Shown here: positions 45,851-57,687 of the stretch, one piece after another | Layout: each line of letters begins with the position of its first letter | Numbering within the stretch: the first letter of the stretch is position 1 | Origin: Phellopilus nigrolimitatus | Lineage: Eukaryota; Basidiomycota; Agaricomycetes; Hymenochaetales; Hymenochaetaceae | Assembly: GCA_021029095.1 (NCBI GenBank) | Contig: JAJOHG010000018.1 | Span: 124,001-188,000, forward strand | Reading direction: 5' to 3' | DNA length: 64,000 nucleotides | Position numbers and translations under genes: made by a program | Notes under the pieces: model-generated | Seen by the model: the letters and a program-made list of their open reading frames with translations, nothing else | Database searches by the model: none | What the model was told of the DNA's origin: nothing

Positions 45851-47521
45851 CTACACAGCAAGTCCGGGTCCATTGCACCATACGTTTCCCCAGCGATCCT
45901 GCGCCGCGCCAGTCGAGCCGCCATTCTCTTTCCAAGTGCCGCCCGGGTTCGAGGCGTCGCCATCAATGAAGCCCATACCATAGCTATCGCCCGCAGTAAA
46001 TCGCGGGACCGGGCACATGAATTGCAGAAACGGCGGGCACGCGCGCTCGGCGGCGTTGCACGTCTCGAGGCACGGCAGCAGCTCTGTCCAGTTCCCGCCT
46101 GGAAACGCCGGCAGATTTGCGTTGCGTGCGGTCGTGGACGTGTTTTGCGCGGAGAGCGCCGGGGCGGCGAGTGTCGCTTGTGCCGAGTCGGCGCGCTTCG
46201 CCCTTTTCGAAGGGGTACTGCTCGGGGTTGAGGTCGGATTCGGTGGCACCTCGCCGCAGCGAGGTAGCTGGACGGCACAGAGCCACGTGCGGTACGCTGT
46301 CTGACAGTCCTGGCAGTCAACAAGCGGCGAATACCAGTCGCGTCCGCAAGCAAAGGTGAGGAGGGAGGTCGTGAAATTTGTCATATAGGAAAGGAGGGGC
46401 CCCGAGATCCCATCTGGAAGCGACGACGCGTCGTACGAGTCTATTCCAAAGGGTGGCTCAGGTAGCGGCACCGCGTAGGATGTTAGAGGGCAGTAAGGGA
46501 GGGAATGGACAAGTGGACAATCAAATGAGGCTGGAATAATTGTTGAGTTCATGATTCCGAAGGAGAGAGGAAGACGTACTTACCACTCTTAGTCACGAAA
46601 TTAATCGGACCAGACACCTTCACCCCGTCTTGTATCACATACACCGTGTAATTCGTCAGCGGCTGCAGACCTTGCACCAACCATTGCGTTCTCCATCCAT
46701 CTGCACCCCGAAACACCAAGCTATCCTTCACATTCCCGAAGCTACCGCTATTCACCACCAAGTTTGTCAGATTCTGTAACGCACAGGCCGTCACGGGTAA
46801 GCCATCCTTAAAAATATTCGCGATGAAATCAAACTCGGGAAACGCGCCGATAGGGCCGACTAGCAATGTGAAATTTGGGAATTGATTGGGGGGAGTAGGG
46901 GAAGTGAGGTTGGCTATGGGTAGAGTGAAGTTCGGGTAGGTCGGCATATCCGGCGAAGGCACGTCAAACGACGGAGAGAAAAGCAGAGCCTGGTTCGCTG
47001 TCGTGTCACCTAATAGCGGCAGCGATATAAGCTGCTCGTGCAGCGGGCCTGCATGCGCTATTAGCAAATGAGTAAATGTCTCCTCCATCTAGCAACGTAC
47101 CGCTATCTGTTACACCGACCTCAAAAATCCGCGCTGCGCCCTCCACATCCACCGCAAACACACCACCACCATTCGGTACGTCCATTGTAAAGTTCCCAAT
47201 CCCGTTCCCCCCTAAAACAATCTCGAAGACATCGGACTCTGAAGAGTCGGGCCCGGGGTCGCTCACAGCGGTGTTGTTGGTTACGAAGAAGCGCGGGCCG
47301 TCGTTGTTGTTCGCTGGGGCGTCGCAGAGAGCTACAGAGACAGTGAGGAGTGATGTAGAAGACTTCGGCAACGAAAATGTGGAAGAAGAGAGACTCGAGG
47401 AGGAGAGGAGGAGAGATTGGTTGAGCGCGAGAGGTTGCGGCTGCGCGAACGCAGCTGTCGCGTACAGAACCAGGAAAATGAGGGACTCCGGAAAGAGGAG
47501 AAGTCTTGATAACTGAAACAT
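45851..47521 (-). CDS. MID1: MID1-type stretch-activated calcium channel regulatory subunit
   Basis: Three exons on the minus strand (47521-47101, 47057-46584, 46530-45851) are in phase and give 524 aa. The N-terminus LLLFPESLIFLVLYATAAFA is a signal peptide, with probable cleavage after AFA. The mature part is N-glycosylation-rich (many NxT/S, e.g. NFTLPIANLTS). The cysteine-rich C-terminal half is characteristic: FDCPLVHSLPYCPLTSYAVP, LTFACGRDWYSPLVDCQDC, YRTWLCAVQLPRC and NWTELLPCLETCNAAERACP. MID1 works with the Cch1 channel in calcium influx at the plasma membrane or ER during stress, mating and thigmotropic growth. The divergent neighbour is MAM3/CNNM, 1.8 kb away, and the upstream region is shared. 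Confidence 0.93.
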
Positions 47522-49358
47522 CCTTTTCCTTGGCTAGAAACCGTCGACACTTCTGCTCTTGCGCCCCGTAAGGTCGGTGGTGCAGAACGGGCTGAAGACC
47601 GTAACGAAGACTAAGAATATTAGCTCTGAGTTCAGACGGTGCCTGCAGCCGCCTGAACGTGCCTTGTGCCTCTGCCAAGCACAGTTGGCTTCGGTGTAGC
47701 CTCTCAGGTCAACGCAGGTCTGCGAGACGAGGATGAATTCTGTGCTGAATTTCTGAGAATCATGTAACGGTGCGGACGCTGCGTTTTTCGGACTTTGAAT
47801 GAGACGGACAGTGCCGGATGTGGCTGTACTTGTTCGGTACTCTTTCAATTTGCTTCCGAGAGCCTACCACCGGAATACTAGGCTTGTTGCTGCTGAAAAC
47901 ATTAGAACATTAGAAATTGTGATTCAGATTCAAAATGATGAATTAGACATGAGGAGACCGCGGTGAAGTCAAATAACTCTTGTCCAGGATAAAGTGTGAT
48001 TTCTACCCCAACTAACATATCTTAGCCACAAACGCTGCTCAAGGTTGGCGACACCACCGAAACTCTGATTAAGATGCGTTACGTGTATTACATGCATGCC
48101 GCGGAGAGCTTTATTTCTCAAGCATAAAAAATAGATGTTTATCATTGGCCCTTCTCAAGATAAGCTCTACTTTTTCACCCGGGCCATACCAGCATCAGCA
48201 AAAACGAAAATTTACTTAAAATGTCTTATTTGGCTTGTGCAAGGCGTTGCAAGTCGGTTAAACCGCGTAAGTATACAAGGAGCTAATGCATATCTCGTTT
48301 TATAAGTGCCTAGCCTGCTTACCGCCGCTTAGCGCCTGTATTTCAAGTCCGAGAGACATAAATAAGGGTATGTAAGCGCTCTAATGCATGTCAACTCGGC
48401 TAAGCTGAAAATAGTTTTGCTGATGTTTTTTTTTCTTTTTTCAGACTCTCAGCTCATCCACACGTTTCTGAGGAACAGGAATTTGAGGAGAGCAGGATAT
48501 GTGATTGGCCTCAGGTTCTACGATTACTCAACTCCTAACAAGTGACCTTAGTGAATCGTCGACGCCACCAATGCATTCGATTCGGTGTTCAAAATGGTGA
48601 GCTTGCATTTGCAATCACATCTCCGGAAATTCCACAGCGGTATTTGGACACTTCTTCCACGCGCCTGTCTCGTGTCACCACCATCCGTCATTTATCCGTC
48701 ATATATACTCCATTACGAACTACCCTTTTATCGAAGGTTGGAATCGAGGCTCCACCGATTCTCTTGGCACTCTCGAGGGTGAATGTGCATTGTGCCTCCT
48801 TCACGTTTTGGCTGCGGCTCTATTAAAGAAAAAGGAATGAGAAGATAATCATTTGTTTTATCTATTGATGCTGCGCATAGTGCAAAAGAGCAGGCAGATC
48901 TACATATGAGGACCTCGCCGGTCGGCAGGTACGCATGCTTCGAGTTCTCTCCCTTCCGCTCTAATGACCTTCTTCTTTCATTCAAATGTAGGGTTGTTGG
49001 CCTATCGTTTACCTGTTTTCATCCCCTCTTCAATTCCATGGCATCGCCTGCCATCGAGAGCAGCACATTCGCAAGCTAGGGTGGAAATATCGTGTTTTTA
49101 TTCTAAAGTCTAAATTTCCTATTTTGTATGTAGTGAGGAAAGAATTCGATGTGGAACCTGACGCGGGAGGCGTTGATGACGTGAGACAGGACACGTCGCC
49201 GGCAGCTCGGCATGACTACGGGGCGTTAAAGCTTCGTCCGAGCCGACGCGAGTTCTCGACTCCGTTCTTAACCACCACTACCTTATCACTCGCTACTGTA
49301 CTCCCCAACTTCACTTTCCTTGACTGGTGGCTTCACTTGGGCTACTGGTTGTTATCGA
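47522..49358. other. shared upstream region of MID1 (minus) and MAM3-like (plus)
   Basis: 1.8 kb between divergent starts. A possible tiny spliced gene around 48240-48543 was considered and not kept (see rejected list). No repeat or RNA gene was seen. Confidence 0.5.
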
Positions 49359-52300
49359 ATGAAACACGCTCGACTTCTGTCCTCCTTTGCCTCGTCCGTT
49401 CTTTCAAACCACCTTCCAACAGTACGCGATGCTTTCTCTTCCACCACCCGCACTTCTCTTTCCTTCATCAGCGGCAGTGGCGGCGCAGGCGCCGGAGACC
49501 CCGCATTGCACAGCTTCGCGAAACGCGCAGTGGAAAAGGGATCAGCGGAATACGCTATTTTCGCATGTCTCATACCCGTTCTCGTCATCTTGTCGGGTAT
49601 TTTTGCCGGGTTAACGCTGGGTTATATGTCCCTCGATGAGACGCAGTTGAATGTTTTGAGCATTTCGGGAACCCCGTGAGTCCAAATTTCCTTGCCGTTC
49701 TTCGTCAAGGTTGTTCGTTTCAGCCACTAAACGCGAACTCTCGCTCAGGAAACAGCGTGAATATGCAAATAAGATAAAGCCTATTCGTAAGAATGGGCAC
49801 TTGCTGCTTGTGACCCTCCTGCTCGCAAATATGATTGTCAATGAAACATTGCCGGTCATCAGCGACCCCATTCTCGGTGGCGGGGTTGAAGCTGTTGTAG
49901 TGAGCACGGTGCTTATTGTATTGTGAGTTGTCAGCCTCGTTCTGTGGCTTCTTCTTCCTCTTTCCCGGCACTGTCCACTTCCAGCTGTTGCGGATGCAAA
50001 TTACTCGAACCATTTGTTTCTATTTGTTCGGTTCGCTCTTGATCTGTCTTCTGTGCCGTCTATCCAATTAAACATTGGTTTGGATTTGGTGTCTTTGCTC
50101 GAGATTCGGTGTCGTGGTTAAAAGAGACCACACATCACCTTCGCAGATTGCCTTGGAAGACAGCGTGCCGATGCTTCATTCTGCCTCGTTTCAAATGCCA
50201 AGTCTTATGATCGACTGAATATGGATGCTAAACTTTCTGCTATAGGTTCTCTGAAATCATCCCTCAATCAGTGTGTACGCGCCATGGCCTGTATATAGGG
50301 GCGAAGATGGCCGGACCGACGCGCATCTTGATCTATATCTTCGTAAGTTCTTTAGTTTGGAATCCATGCTTCTGACTGAAGACCGTATAGGGTATCGTTT
50401 CGTGGCCCATTGCCAAACTTCTCGAATTCATCCTTGGGCCTCATCACGGCATCATCTACAGGCGAGGTGGTGCGTACTCAACCTCATTAAATTGACCCAT
50501 AGAATTCTAACGAGAACGTCACCATAGAACTGAAAGAGCTCATCGCGATGCATGGCTCTATGAATCCTTTAGGTGGTGATCTCCGCAAGGACACGGTCAC
50601 TATCATCGGCGCAACTCTGGACTTACAGGACAAGACGGTCCCTCAGGCCATGACTCCCATTGACCGAGTGTTTATGCTGCACATCGATGCTAAGCTCGAT
50701 TACGATACGCTTCGCCGCATCTGCGCGACTGGGCACTCCCGTATCCCAGTCTACGAAGAGGTCGAGGTAACTTTACCTGTTCAAGCTGAGGCCAATGGGT
50801 TTGACATGGGCTCTGACGACAATTCCCTCGGCAATGAACCGCTTTATAAGAGAAGTACGGAAACGAGCGATCGAACTGTTAGGACAAAAGTCAAGAAAAT
50901 TATTGGTATCTTGCTCGTTAAACAGTGTGTGCTTCTCGATCCTGAAGGTTTGTCTTTTTCTTCTACGGCCGCAGTTCAAGTTTATTGCCCGTATTTGTGA
51001 GTCATCATTCTAATTCTTTCTAAAAAAAGATGCCGTTCCGGTCCGCAAGATGCGTCTCAACAAGGTCCTGTTCGTCCCGCAGAATGAGCCTCTTCTCGGT
51101 ATGCTCGACCGTTTCCAGGAAGGCCGCAGCCACATGGCCATTGTCAGCCGTATCAGTGTCGATCGTGCACAAAGTGTCAAGAAAGTTGTCCAGAAGAATC
51201 TTACGCAGCGTCTACTCGGCGCTCTTCAGGGCGACTCTTCCTCTTCGGATACGTCGGACGACAGCAGCGACGAGGATGACGATAGAACGATGGCAGTCGA
51301 GTCGGAGAATAATAAATCTGTCGCTGGCGACAGCTCTGCGGAGAAGGAATCGGACAAGATCAAATTCGCGAAGAACAGTAACAAGGCGGGCTCTCGCGGT
51401 CGTAAGAAGAATCGCAAGGACAAGCATCGCATCGAGAAGGACCTTGAGAAGGGTGACGAAGAGGCCGAAGCTGATCGTGAAAAAGAGAAAGTCCGCAAGA
51501 CGGCACTGGAGCAGAGCATGCCTGCAGATGCTGTTCTGTCGAAAGCGAACGCGGAAGAGTATCTCACGAGTCAGGGTATCGACCCCGCCGCCATGCCTCT
51601 GGGTATCATTACACTAGAAGATGTCTTGGAAGGTGATTAGCACATTCGCATATTCATTATGGCTCGTAGTGCTTTACTGACGTTTATCGATGCGGATAGA
51701 ACTTATCGGCGAAGAAATCTACGACGAATTCGACGTCGAGGGCACCGGTGCACATTCCCAATCCTTCGTCCCGCCTGGCGCGCACCCTCATCAACAAACT
51801 CACCAAACACGCGGTCTCGTAAGGAAGAACTCCGCCCCGGAGCTCGCTGCAAGTTCAAGTACCGGAAAGACATCCGAGCTTCTCGCGCGAGTCGGCGGCC
51901 TCACCACGCAGATGCCGAGGCCGATCGCGCTTACGAGTCTGAAGAACCTTGGCTTTCTTCGTAGCAGGAGCGCCCCGCCGACACCGCGTGACTCGGACGG
52001 ACCGATTGTGGTTAGCTCGGCGCCTCCCACCCAAGCCGCCTTCGGTTCTAACATGGACAGCGCGGCGTATGGCTCTTCGGAGAACGCTCCACCCTCTGCA
52101 GGCCTGAACCCGTCTATAATCGTGTCGACGAGTTACGAGGGCGAAACACGTCCTCTCCCGCAGATCGAAGAATGCTCCCCGGCGGGCGAGTATGTCTCCG
52201 CGCCTGCCGATACGATGGGCCACTCCATGAGGCCATATCCGGCTGAGCATCGCCAACCCGAGAGCCCCTCAACCGTCACTGCGATTCCGACGTCAGTAGC

Positions 52301-52670
52301 GGGACGGCCGAGATCAATCCCATCGCCGTCTCCAGTAACGAGCGTTTTTTCGACTACGGCGCCAACGCCGCGCAGCGGATCGCCAGTGCCCTCTTTGGAG
52401 GCTATTCTCTTCGATCGCAAACGCCGTGCCGCGGGCGGCGCGGGTCCGAACGCTGTCGGAACGGGCGTGGGCCCGCCGAGTGGGCCGGGGACGCCTTTGG
52501 CTGTGTCGGCGTCGGAGCAGCGCGCGAAGACGAAGGGCGGGTTCAAGAGCAGCCCGCTTGCCGCGATGGGCGGGGACTCGCATGTCGTGGTTGCGGAGGA
52601 GATCAAGAAGCAGCGACAGCTTGCCCGTGAGCAGGAGGCGGCGAAGGAGGAGGCGGCAGGTGCGGAATAG
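49359..52670 (+). CDS. MAM3/CNNM-family protein (DUF21 transmembrane plus CBS domains)
   Basis: Seven exons (49359-49675, 49749-49922, 50246-50342, 50391-50469, 50528-50947, 51030-51632, 51700-52670) sum to 887 codons with all phases agreeing. The DUF21 core starts at about residue 65: ILSGIFAGLTLGYMSLDETQ, then LLLVTLLLANMIVNETLPVI, SEIIPQSVCTRHGLYIGAKM and the ELKELIAMH linker. A CBS pair follows (QAMTPIDRVFMLHIDAKLDY; MAIVSRISV ... LGIITLEDVLEELIGEEIYD). The second CBS module is split by a charged insertion of about 120 residues (D/S/E-rich, then K/R-rich). The roughly 320-residue tail is S/P-rich and disordered. Family members affect magnesium, manganese and other metal homeostasis at vacuolar or plasma membranes. 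The ATG used is the first in frame before the hydrophobic core. Confidence 0.92.
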
Positions 52671-52914
52671 AAGTAGATGACTAGGGTCCGTTTAGGAGAA
52701 ATGTCGGATCGACTGGGCGGACAATTACTGTATTGTACATTTTTTCCCCTCTCTTCCTTACTGTACTTTTTTTTTACATACCTATGCAACTCATACCTAT
52801 GCAATTTAGAGCGATGGCTCGTGTTTTTCTTGCGCTATTATACGTATACCTTTCTTGATATATTGTACTCGTCGCAGTTCCAGAGCCTAAATCTACAGTT
52901 GATCCACCGACTAA

Positions 52915-54297
52915 GGCGATCCTATTCAAGCGGTGTTCCTGAGACGCGATAAATAGAGCGTAGGTCCGCTCGTCCACGACCAGCTGTGATCTTTGATGTC
53001 TATGGCACGCAATCTGAGAAATCTTTTAACACGAAACCTCATCCATCATGAATTTGAAGTAATTATGTGTCTCTACCACTGAATGTCACATCATTTGTCG
53101 AAAAATAATTGATTTTTATGGGTAATATAACTGCAGTACAACAATGATAATTGCTAATCCTCCTCAAATCCTTGAGAAATGCTCAGAAAATTACGTGAGA
53201 GCGAATGTAAGAGGATTTGCGAACTACCTTAATGATTAGCGAGACTTCCAGACTGCGTAGAATCCAAAACGAAACTCACTGGAAGCGAAAAGACGAGGGC
53301 ACCACACCGCTTCACAAAGGGAGACTTAGGGTTTTCTTGTGAAACCTTCAGTGGCACGAATGCACACCCGTCGTCAGCACATGGCTGGACAGCAGCAGGC
53401 ATCGCACCACTGACAGCGCTGGCTTCCGCGGCTATTTGCCAGCAGGCCGGACTGTCAGCTCGTCGCAGCTAAAGCTGGACGAGATCTGACTCCATCGACC
53501 TAACCACATTATGGAAGCCACACGCTGGCTCCGAAACGTCGTCGAAAAGCTAGATTCACTTCCGCGGCTTTTGCCAGCAACCCGGACTGTCAGCCCGTCG
53601 CAGTTTTTACTGGACGGGCGACTCCATCGAACTGCCACATTATGGAAGGAGAGCTAGTAGTTCGAGCCCAGTTTCAATGAATGTACGCCTTGAAAGGACT
53701 TTGAAAGCCGCTTTGATGATTAACTTGCCTGTTTAAATCCCACCATTCAGTCTCCAGTGAGTGTTGTAAATATCATTTATATCTCACCGTCGATTACGTG
53801 TTGCTATCCACGAGCTCCACTGACGAAGTCGAGGATATAGATTGAGGCGGAATGAGTGTAAAGATGCGAGACAGTGCCACTGGTGTCTGCTCGTTGTACA
53901 AAGGGGGACGAGTCAGTGAGGGACATGGGTGGCACAGGCGCGAAACTCACCAAGAAGCGATGGAGTTAGGCATCAGCATAGCGGGAATAAGTGGGGATGA
54001 GTAAGGGTCCCTCCGAATACGTATGTGACGACGTCCATGCTAGCATCGAGTTGCATAGACTCTACGACGCGCTCTCGTGAGTCGGGTGGCACAAGCTTGA
54101 AACAAAAGTACTATGCTTACGAGGGGCCCTCAAGTCGTCGACGTAGGAAAGACGGAGGGAGTGGGGACATTATGCGCACTCTGTCTGGAGGTGGTAGAGG
54201 AAGGAGAGCAAGCAACGAATGGGCAGGAGGGGCGGACCTGTGCTCTATTTATCGCGTCCCAGATCGCGTTTCGAGCTCCGCTTGAATAGGATCGACT
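52915..54297. repeat. ~50-bp inverted repeat pair, 1.3 kb apart
   Basis: CGATCCTATTCAAGCGG followed by GACGCGATAAATAGAG (52915-52962) recurs in inverted orientation at 54241-54297 with an extra 10-15 bp in the loop between the two blocks. The outer sequences do not match. It could be the ends of an unrecognised element or a local inverted duplication. No target duplication was identified. Confidence 0.6.
53423..53648. repeat. two-copy direct repeat, 136-bp period
   Basis: CTTCCGCGGC..TTTGCCAGCA..CCGGACTGTCAG through CCACATTATGGAAG occurs at 53423-53518 and again at 53559-53648. Each copy contains a hairpin-capable stretch (CTCGTC...GACGAG in copy 1, CCCGTC...GACGGG in copy 2). The paired changes keep the stem complementary. 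Confidence 0.8.
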
Positions 54298-54664
54298 TAC
54301 CAGGTTTGGTACTAGACAATCCGATCAATGACATCACGTCCTCAATCTCCCTCAAAAGTCGACGTATTTTTTTGTCTAATCCCAGAGTGGTCAATAATAC
54401 AATAGAACTCTGGATTATCGAGCTTTATATAAGTTGGCCGCATGAAAAAGCAGAATCACGAGACGAGTCCCAGTCCGAGAGCTGTTATATGTACAAAAGC
54501 CGATAAAGTGACTAGCGCGTGCTTTTGTCATTTCAAAGGGCCAAGAACATTACTGTGGTTCTCTTGATCCTTGATCGCAATAAAGGATTCTACAGTCGTC
54601 TCCACGAATGTGGACGTCTTCACTCATCACTCACTGAACCGCCTGGGCGAAAACTCTAGTCGCG

Positions 54665-57265
54665 GCAAGCCCCTACGTTTTATACGCATGAGCCTTCTGA
54701 AATACAACTTACAAGGACACCAAACCTGTGCAAAGTCCTAAATGGCTAGACTTCCGACGGCTTTTGTTCGACTCTACGCATGATCCTCATATAAGCCAGC
54801 CCTTTCATCAAAATAACAAAAAGAAAGCGTGTGAGCAGATAGGAGAATTCCATTCCAATATGTCTGCTACATTCTTGCGAGGTCGTGTATTGGAAGCGGC
54901 AGATTGAGAAAAGCGTAGACGAGGATGAAGGTTTGTGTATCCATGTTGTGGGAATATCCACATCAACGTTCCTTTGAACAAAAACACCGAGTGGCTCGCA
55001 CAGACATCTTTAAAGAACAACGCGCTCATACAATTGGTATTCAGTCATTCAATCTCAGTCGAGCTCCCTGCTCCAAACTGCATTTACAAGCTATTTACCA
55101 CTAAACGCACCCAAAGCTCCCAAATTTCAACTTCCACAATGCCGGTGCCTTCTACGCGCCCGAAAGTTAATACTGGGAAAGCAGCTCTATCGCATTCCAT
55201 TTCCGATGACGTGCACTCGCTTAAAGGCACCATCACACAACCGCTCGCTAGGACCGTGCCCACCAAGGTTGTTGTTTTTGCATCCCGGCCATGAGATCGA
55301 ATCCTGACGAGAAAACACTTCGTTGCCTTCCCTCCCTTCCTCTTTAAGGATATCGGTGAGGTCGAAGATACCCTCTGGTATAACCGATATTCAGTACCGG
55401 AGAGGGAAGTTAGTAATGTCTCCCGCTCCGACAACAAGCGTGCCGAAGAAGCTGGCTTTGATCAGGACGTCCTCTTGACCCCAACCTCAACCGAAGCTTG
55501 TGCATATTTTCTTGAGCTGCTCAACGAAGCCGTTTGCTTACACCCCACCTTTTTCTTCTCAGTTTCCAGTATCGATCACGAGCAACTCAAGCCCCGCGTT
55601 GATAACTTGTTCACGGATGCTTCGGCCTGCTACAACGACTTGCAGAGCTTGCTTTGCGAGTTGGAAATGGAAAGGGAGGCTCTCAGAAGAAACAGGGACG
55701 AAATGCAGGAAAAGCAACAAGAGGCGATGGAAAACTTGGAGAACGCAGAGAGAGAAATAGAAGTGGCACGGTTGGCGAAGAAAAGCTTAGAGGCTGTGAT
55801 TTTGAGAAATATCGGTCGTGATGTGCTCCTGGATTTGCTGGAGCTGTGCGGCCAACGGATTGAGATCGAGGAAGACGAGGAGGAAGACATGGATGAAATG
55901 TGAGCCCTTCTCATACTATATGATGCGTCTTTGAAGTTGAGGACGCCCGTGTTTGCCAGCTTTAAAGAAGAATACGTCAAACCCAAGGCAACTTATGCTG
56001 TACCGTACGGGAAGCAAAAGCCTAGCGCCGTCCGCGGGCACGCGTGCTACACGGACGCCGCGCCTGCATACGACGCTGACGACGTGTCCAGTTTGCATGT
56101 GCACCCTGAGAGCGAGGCCGGGGGATCCGCGACTGGACGCGGCGCGAAAGGACCTCTCCATGTGGCTTCAGTGCCATATTCTGGCAAAGGCAAGGGGAAG
56201 CGAAGGGCTCTCGACGATGACGATGACGATGACGAAGATGAAACACGCGACGAACCTCAGAGAAAGAAAGCCAGATCAGAATCGTCGATATCGACGCGCT
56301 CTTCTCGCGACCCGCGCATCGTGCGCTCACACGACGAGCGCCGTGATTTCCCGCCTGCGGTCTCTTCGACTTTGACATAAAGTGCGCAACCCTCTGAGCT
56401 GACTTCGCATGCACTCGTCCCGTATGGATCCACCACGTCTTCCGACCTTGCCGTAGGCGGCAACCAGGTTTCGCACGATAACCCCAGCAGCGCGAAGTCA
56501 TTCACCGATGACGCAGTTAACGCCCAGTCGCAGCAGGCCGGTTTGGAGGACAGCTCAGACGACGACAACGCAGCCAGTGGCGAAGGCCAGTCAACCAGCC
56601 CGGAATTGGGGTACGACGGTTTCGTGATGCCCCAGCCGGGTGTCAACAAGCTCTCCAAAGCATGATGGCAAATACATTCGCTCAGAATCAAGAACGAAAA
56701 GCTTTATGGTGGGAGGCTTGTGGACAGGCATGGTATGTCGGTGCAATCGGCCGAGTGTCGGGTGCGCCGCCATACCGCGGATAATACGCATCATACGTAT
56801 TGTCGAGACTCGGTTATAAATATGCAACCTTCAGTTTGGTCTTGTCCATCACTCGGGACCGACTTGCTTCGTCATACCCATGGTGCCCTCTACGGACCGT
56901 AGATATTTAGCCTTGCCATTCTCGCTTATGATTGTTTCAAAACCCGTCGAGATCTTTATGCACTCTATAAAGTTCATACAAATTTCCTTCTCTTTCTTTC
57001 CATAATCTTGTGCTTTTGATATAAAGTCGCTTTATTCTCTATATCGTTCAGGTGGCTCGGTGATGCGTCACGACACGACAGTGTTCACCTCTGCAGAAAC
57101 GCTTGCTGAATCTTTTGTGCTGTAATCTGGGTTCCAGGGAGTTGTTCAAAGCCGAATGCAAGAAAGGCCCAGAGAATGAATCAGGAATGAACCAGATAGG
57201 GTTCTCGTCTTGCGTCGATGTCTGCATGTACAGCACTTCTGAGTCAGCTAATTGACTTCGGACGC
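54665..57265 (+). repeat. left arm of a large imperfect palindrome
   Basis: This arm matches 61240-63820 in reverse complement along its whole length: upstream DNA, all three exons and both introns of the coiled-coil gene, its trailer, and a further 600 bp downstream. Anchor matches include TGTTGTGGGAATAT (about 54948), GCACTCT after GAGATCT(T/C)TATG (about 56950), CTTTTGATATAAAG (about 57012), TTCAGGTGGCTCGGTGATG (about 57047) and GAGTCAGCTAATTGACTTCG (57240). Divergence is clearly visible (perhaps a quarter to a third of bases), so the duplication is old. Confidence 0.88.
55139..56380 (+). CDS. unknown coiled-coil protein, left palindrome copy, 366 aa
   Basis: Three exons (55139-55267, 55349-55899, 55960-56380) are in phase. 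The exon structure is the same as in the inverted copy at 63370-62085, with an identical 129-nt first exon. The product has a basic N-tail (MPVPSTRPKVNTGKAALSHS), a middle domain (FLELLNEAVCLHPTFFFSVS), and a long coiled coil (NDLQSLLCELEMEREALRRN through NAEREIEVARLAKKSLEAVI). A conserved DVLLDLLELCGQRIEIEEDE acidic segment and a lysine/arginine-rich nuclear-signal-like C-terminus (GKGKGKRRALDDDDDDDEDE, QRKKARSE) follow. I do not recognise the family. An out-of-frame continuation similar to the other copy's trailer stays open to 56665 (LTSHALVPYGSTTSSDLAVG), which may be a former C-terminal exon. Confidence 0.7.
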
Positions 57266-57687
57266 CGCTTTTGGCACTCGTCTCATTTTCCAGCTGTAAG
57301 TATATGGACTCATAGGTCTGAAGCGGGAATCAGCCTTATGCGTTATGACAAAGGCAACTGTGGACGTACTCCTCGAGGTGTATCAATTGTATTCTAGGTG
57401 TGCTATATGCCCTAAACGAGGAAGTCAATTAGATGTATAAATGAACCGTTTATATTGCGATGTAGCCAGCCGTCAAAATCATTCTTAACCTACACTTGAC
57501 TCTTTCCCCAGCTACTCTGTTTGCCAATCGATTTGCGAATTTTAATTTACATTCCAGAAAGCAAAATACGTTTTATTCGTTACGTATCAATATTACATAA
57601 GAAGCGTTCCGTATTTCTGTGGACCGTAGGTTACGAACGGCCATTAACTAACAGCATGGCTTACTTTTACCCGATCTTCCTCCCATC
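56666..57687. other. palindrome arm trailer and upstream region of the NTPase gene
   Basis: 1 kb with no gene. The first 600 bp belong to the left arm and match the right arm inverted. The last 420 bp are unique and should contain the promoter of the gene at 57688. Confidence 0.5.

Larger units (their letters stand above)
52671..54664. other. 2-kb stretch without a gene, carrying short repeats
   Basis: No coding region is supportable between the MAM3-like stop and the left arm of the palindrome. It contains a 136-bp-period direct repeat (53423-53648) and an imperfect inverted repeat of about 50 bp (52915-52962 against 54241-54297). Confidence 0.5.

Noticed and set aside
48240..48543. Possible small spliced gene (MSYLACARRCKSVK ... 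LRNRNLRRAGYVIGLRFYDY)
   Set aside because: Good-looking donors and an acceptor, but the middle exon cannot be joined in frame without a stop, and no family is recognised.
53640..53700. tRNA-like T-loop sequence (AGTTCGAGCCC)
   Set aside because: No acceptor, D or anticodon stems could be formed around it.
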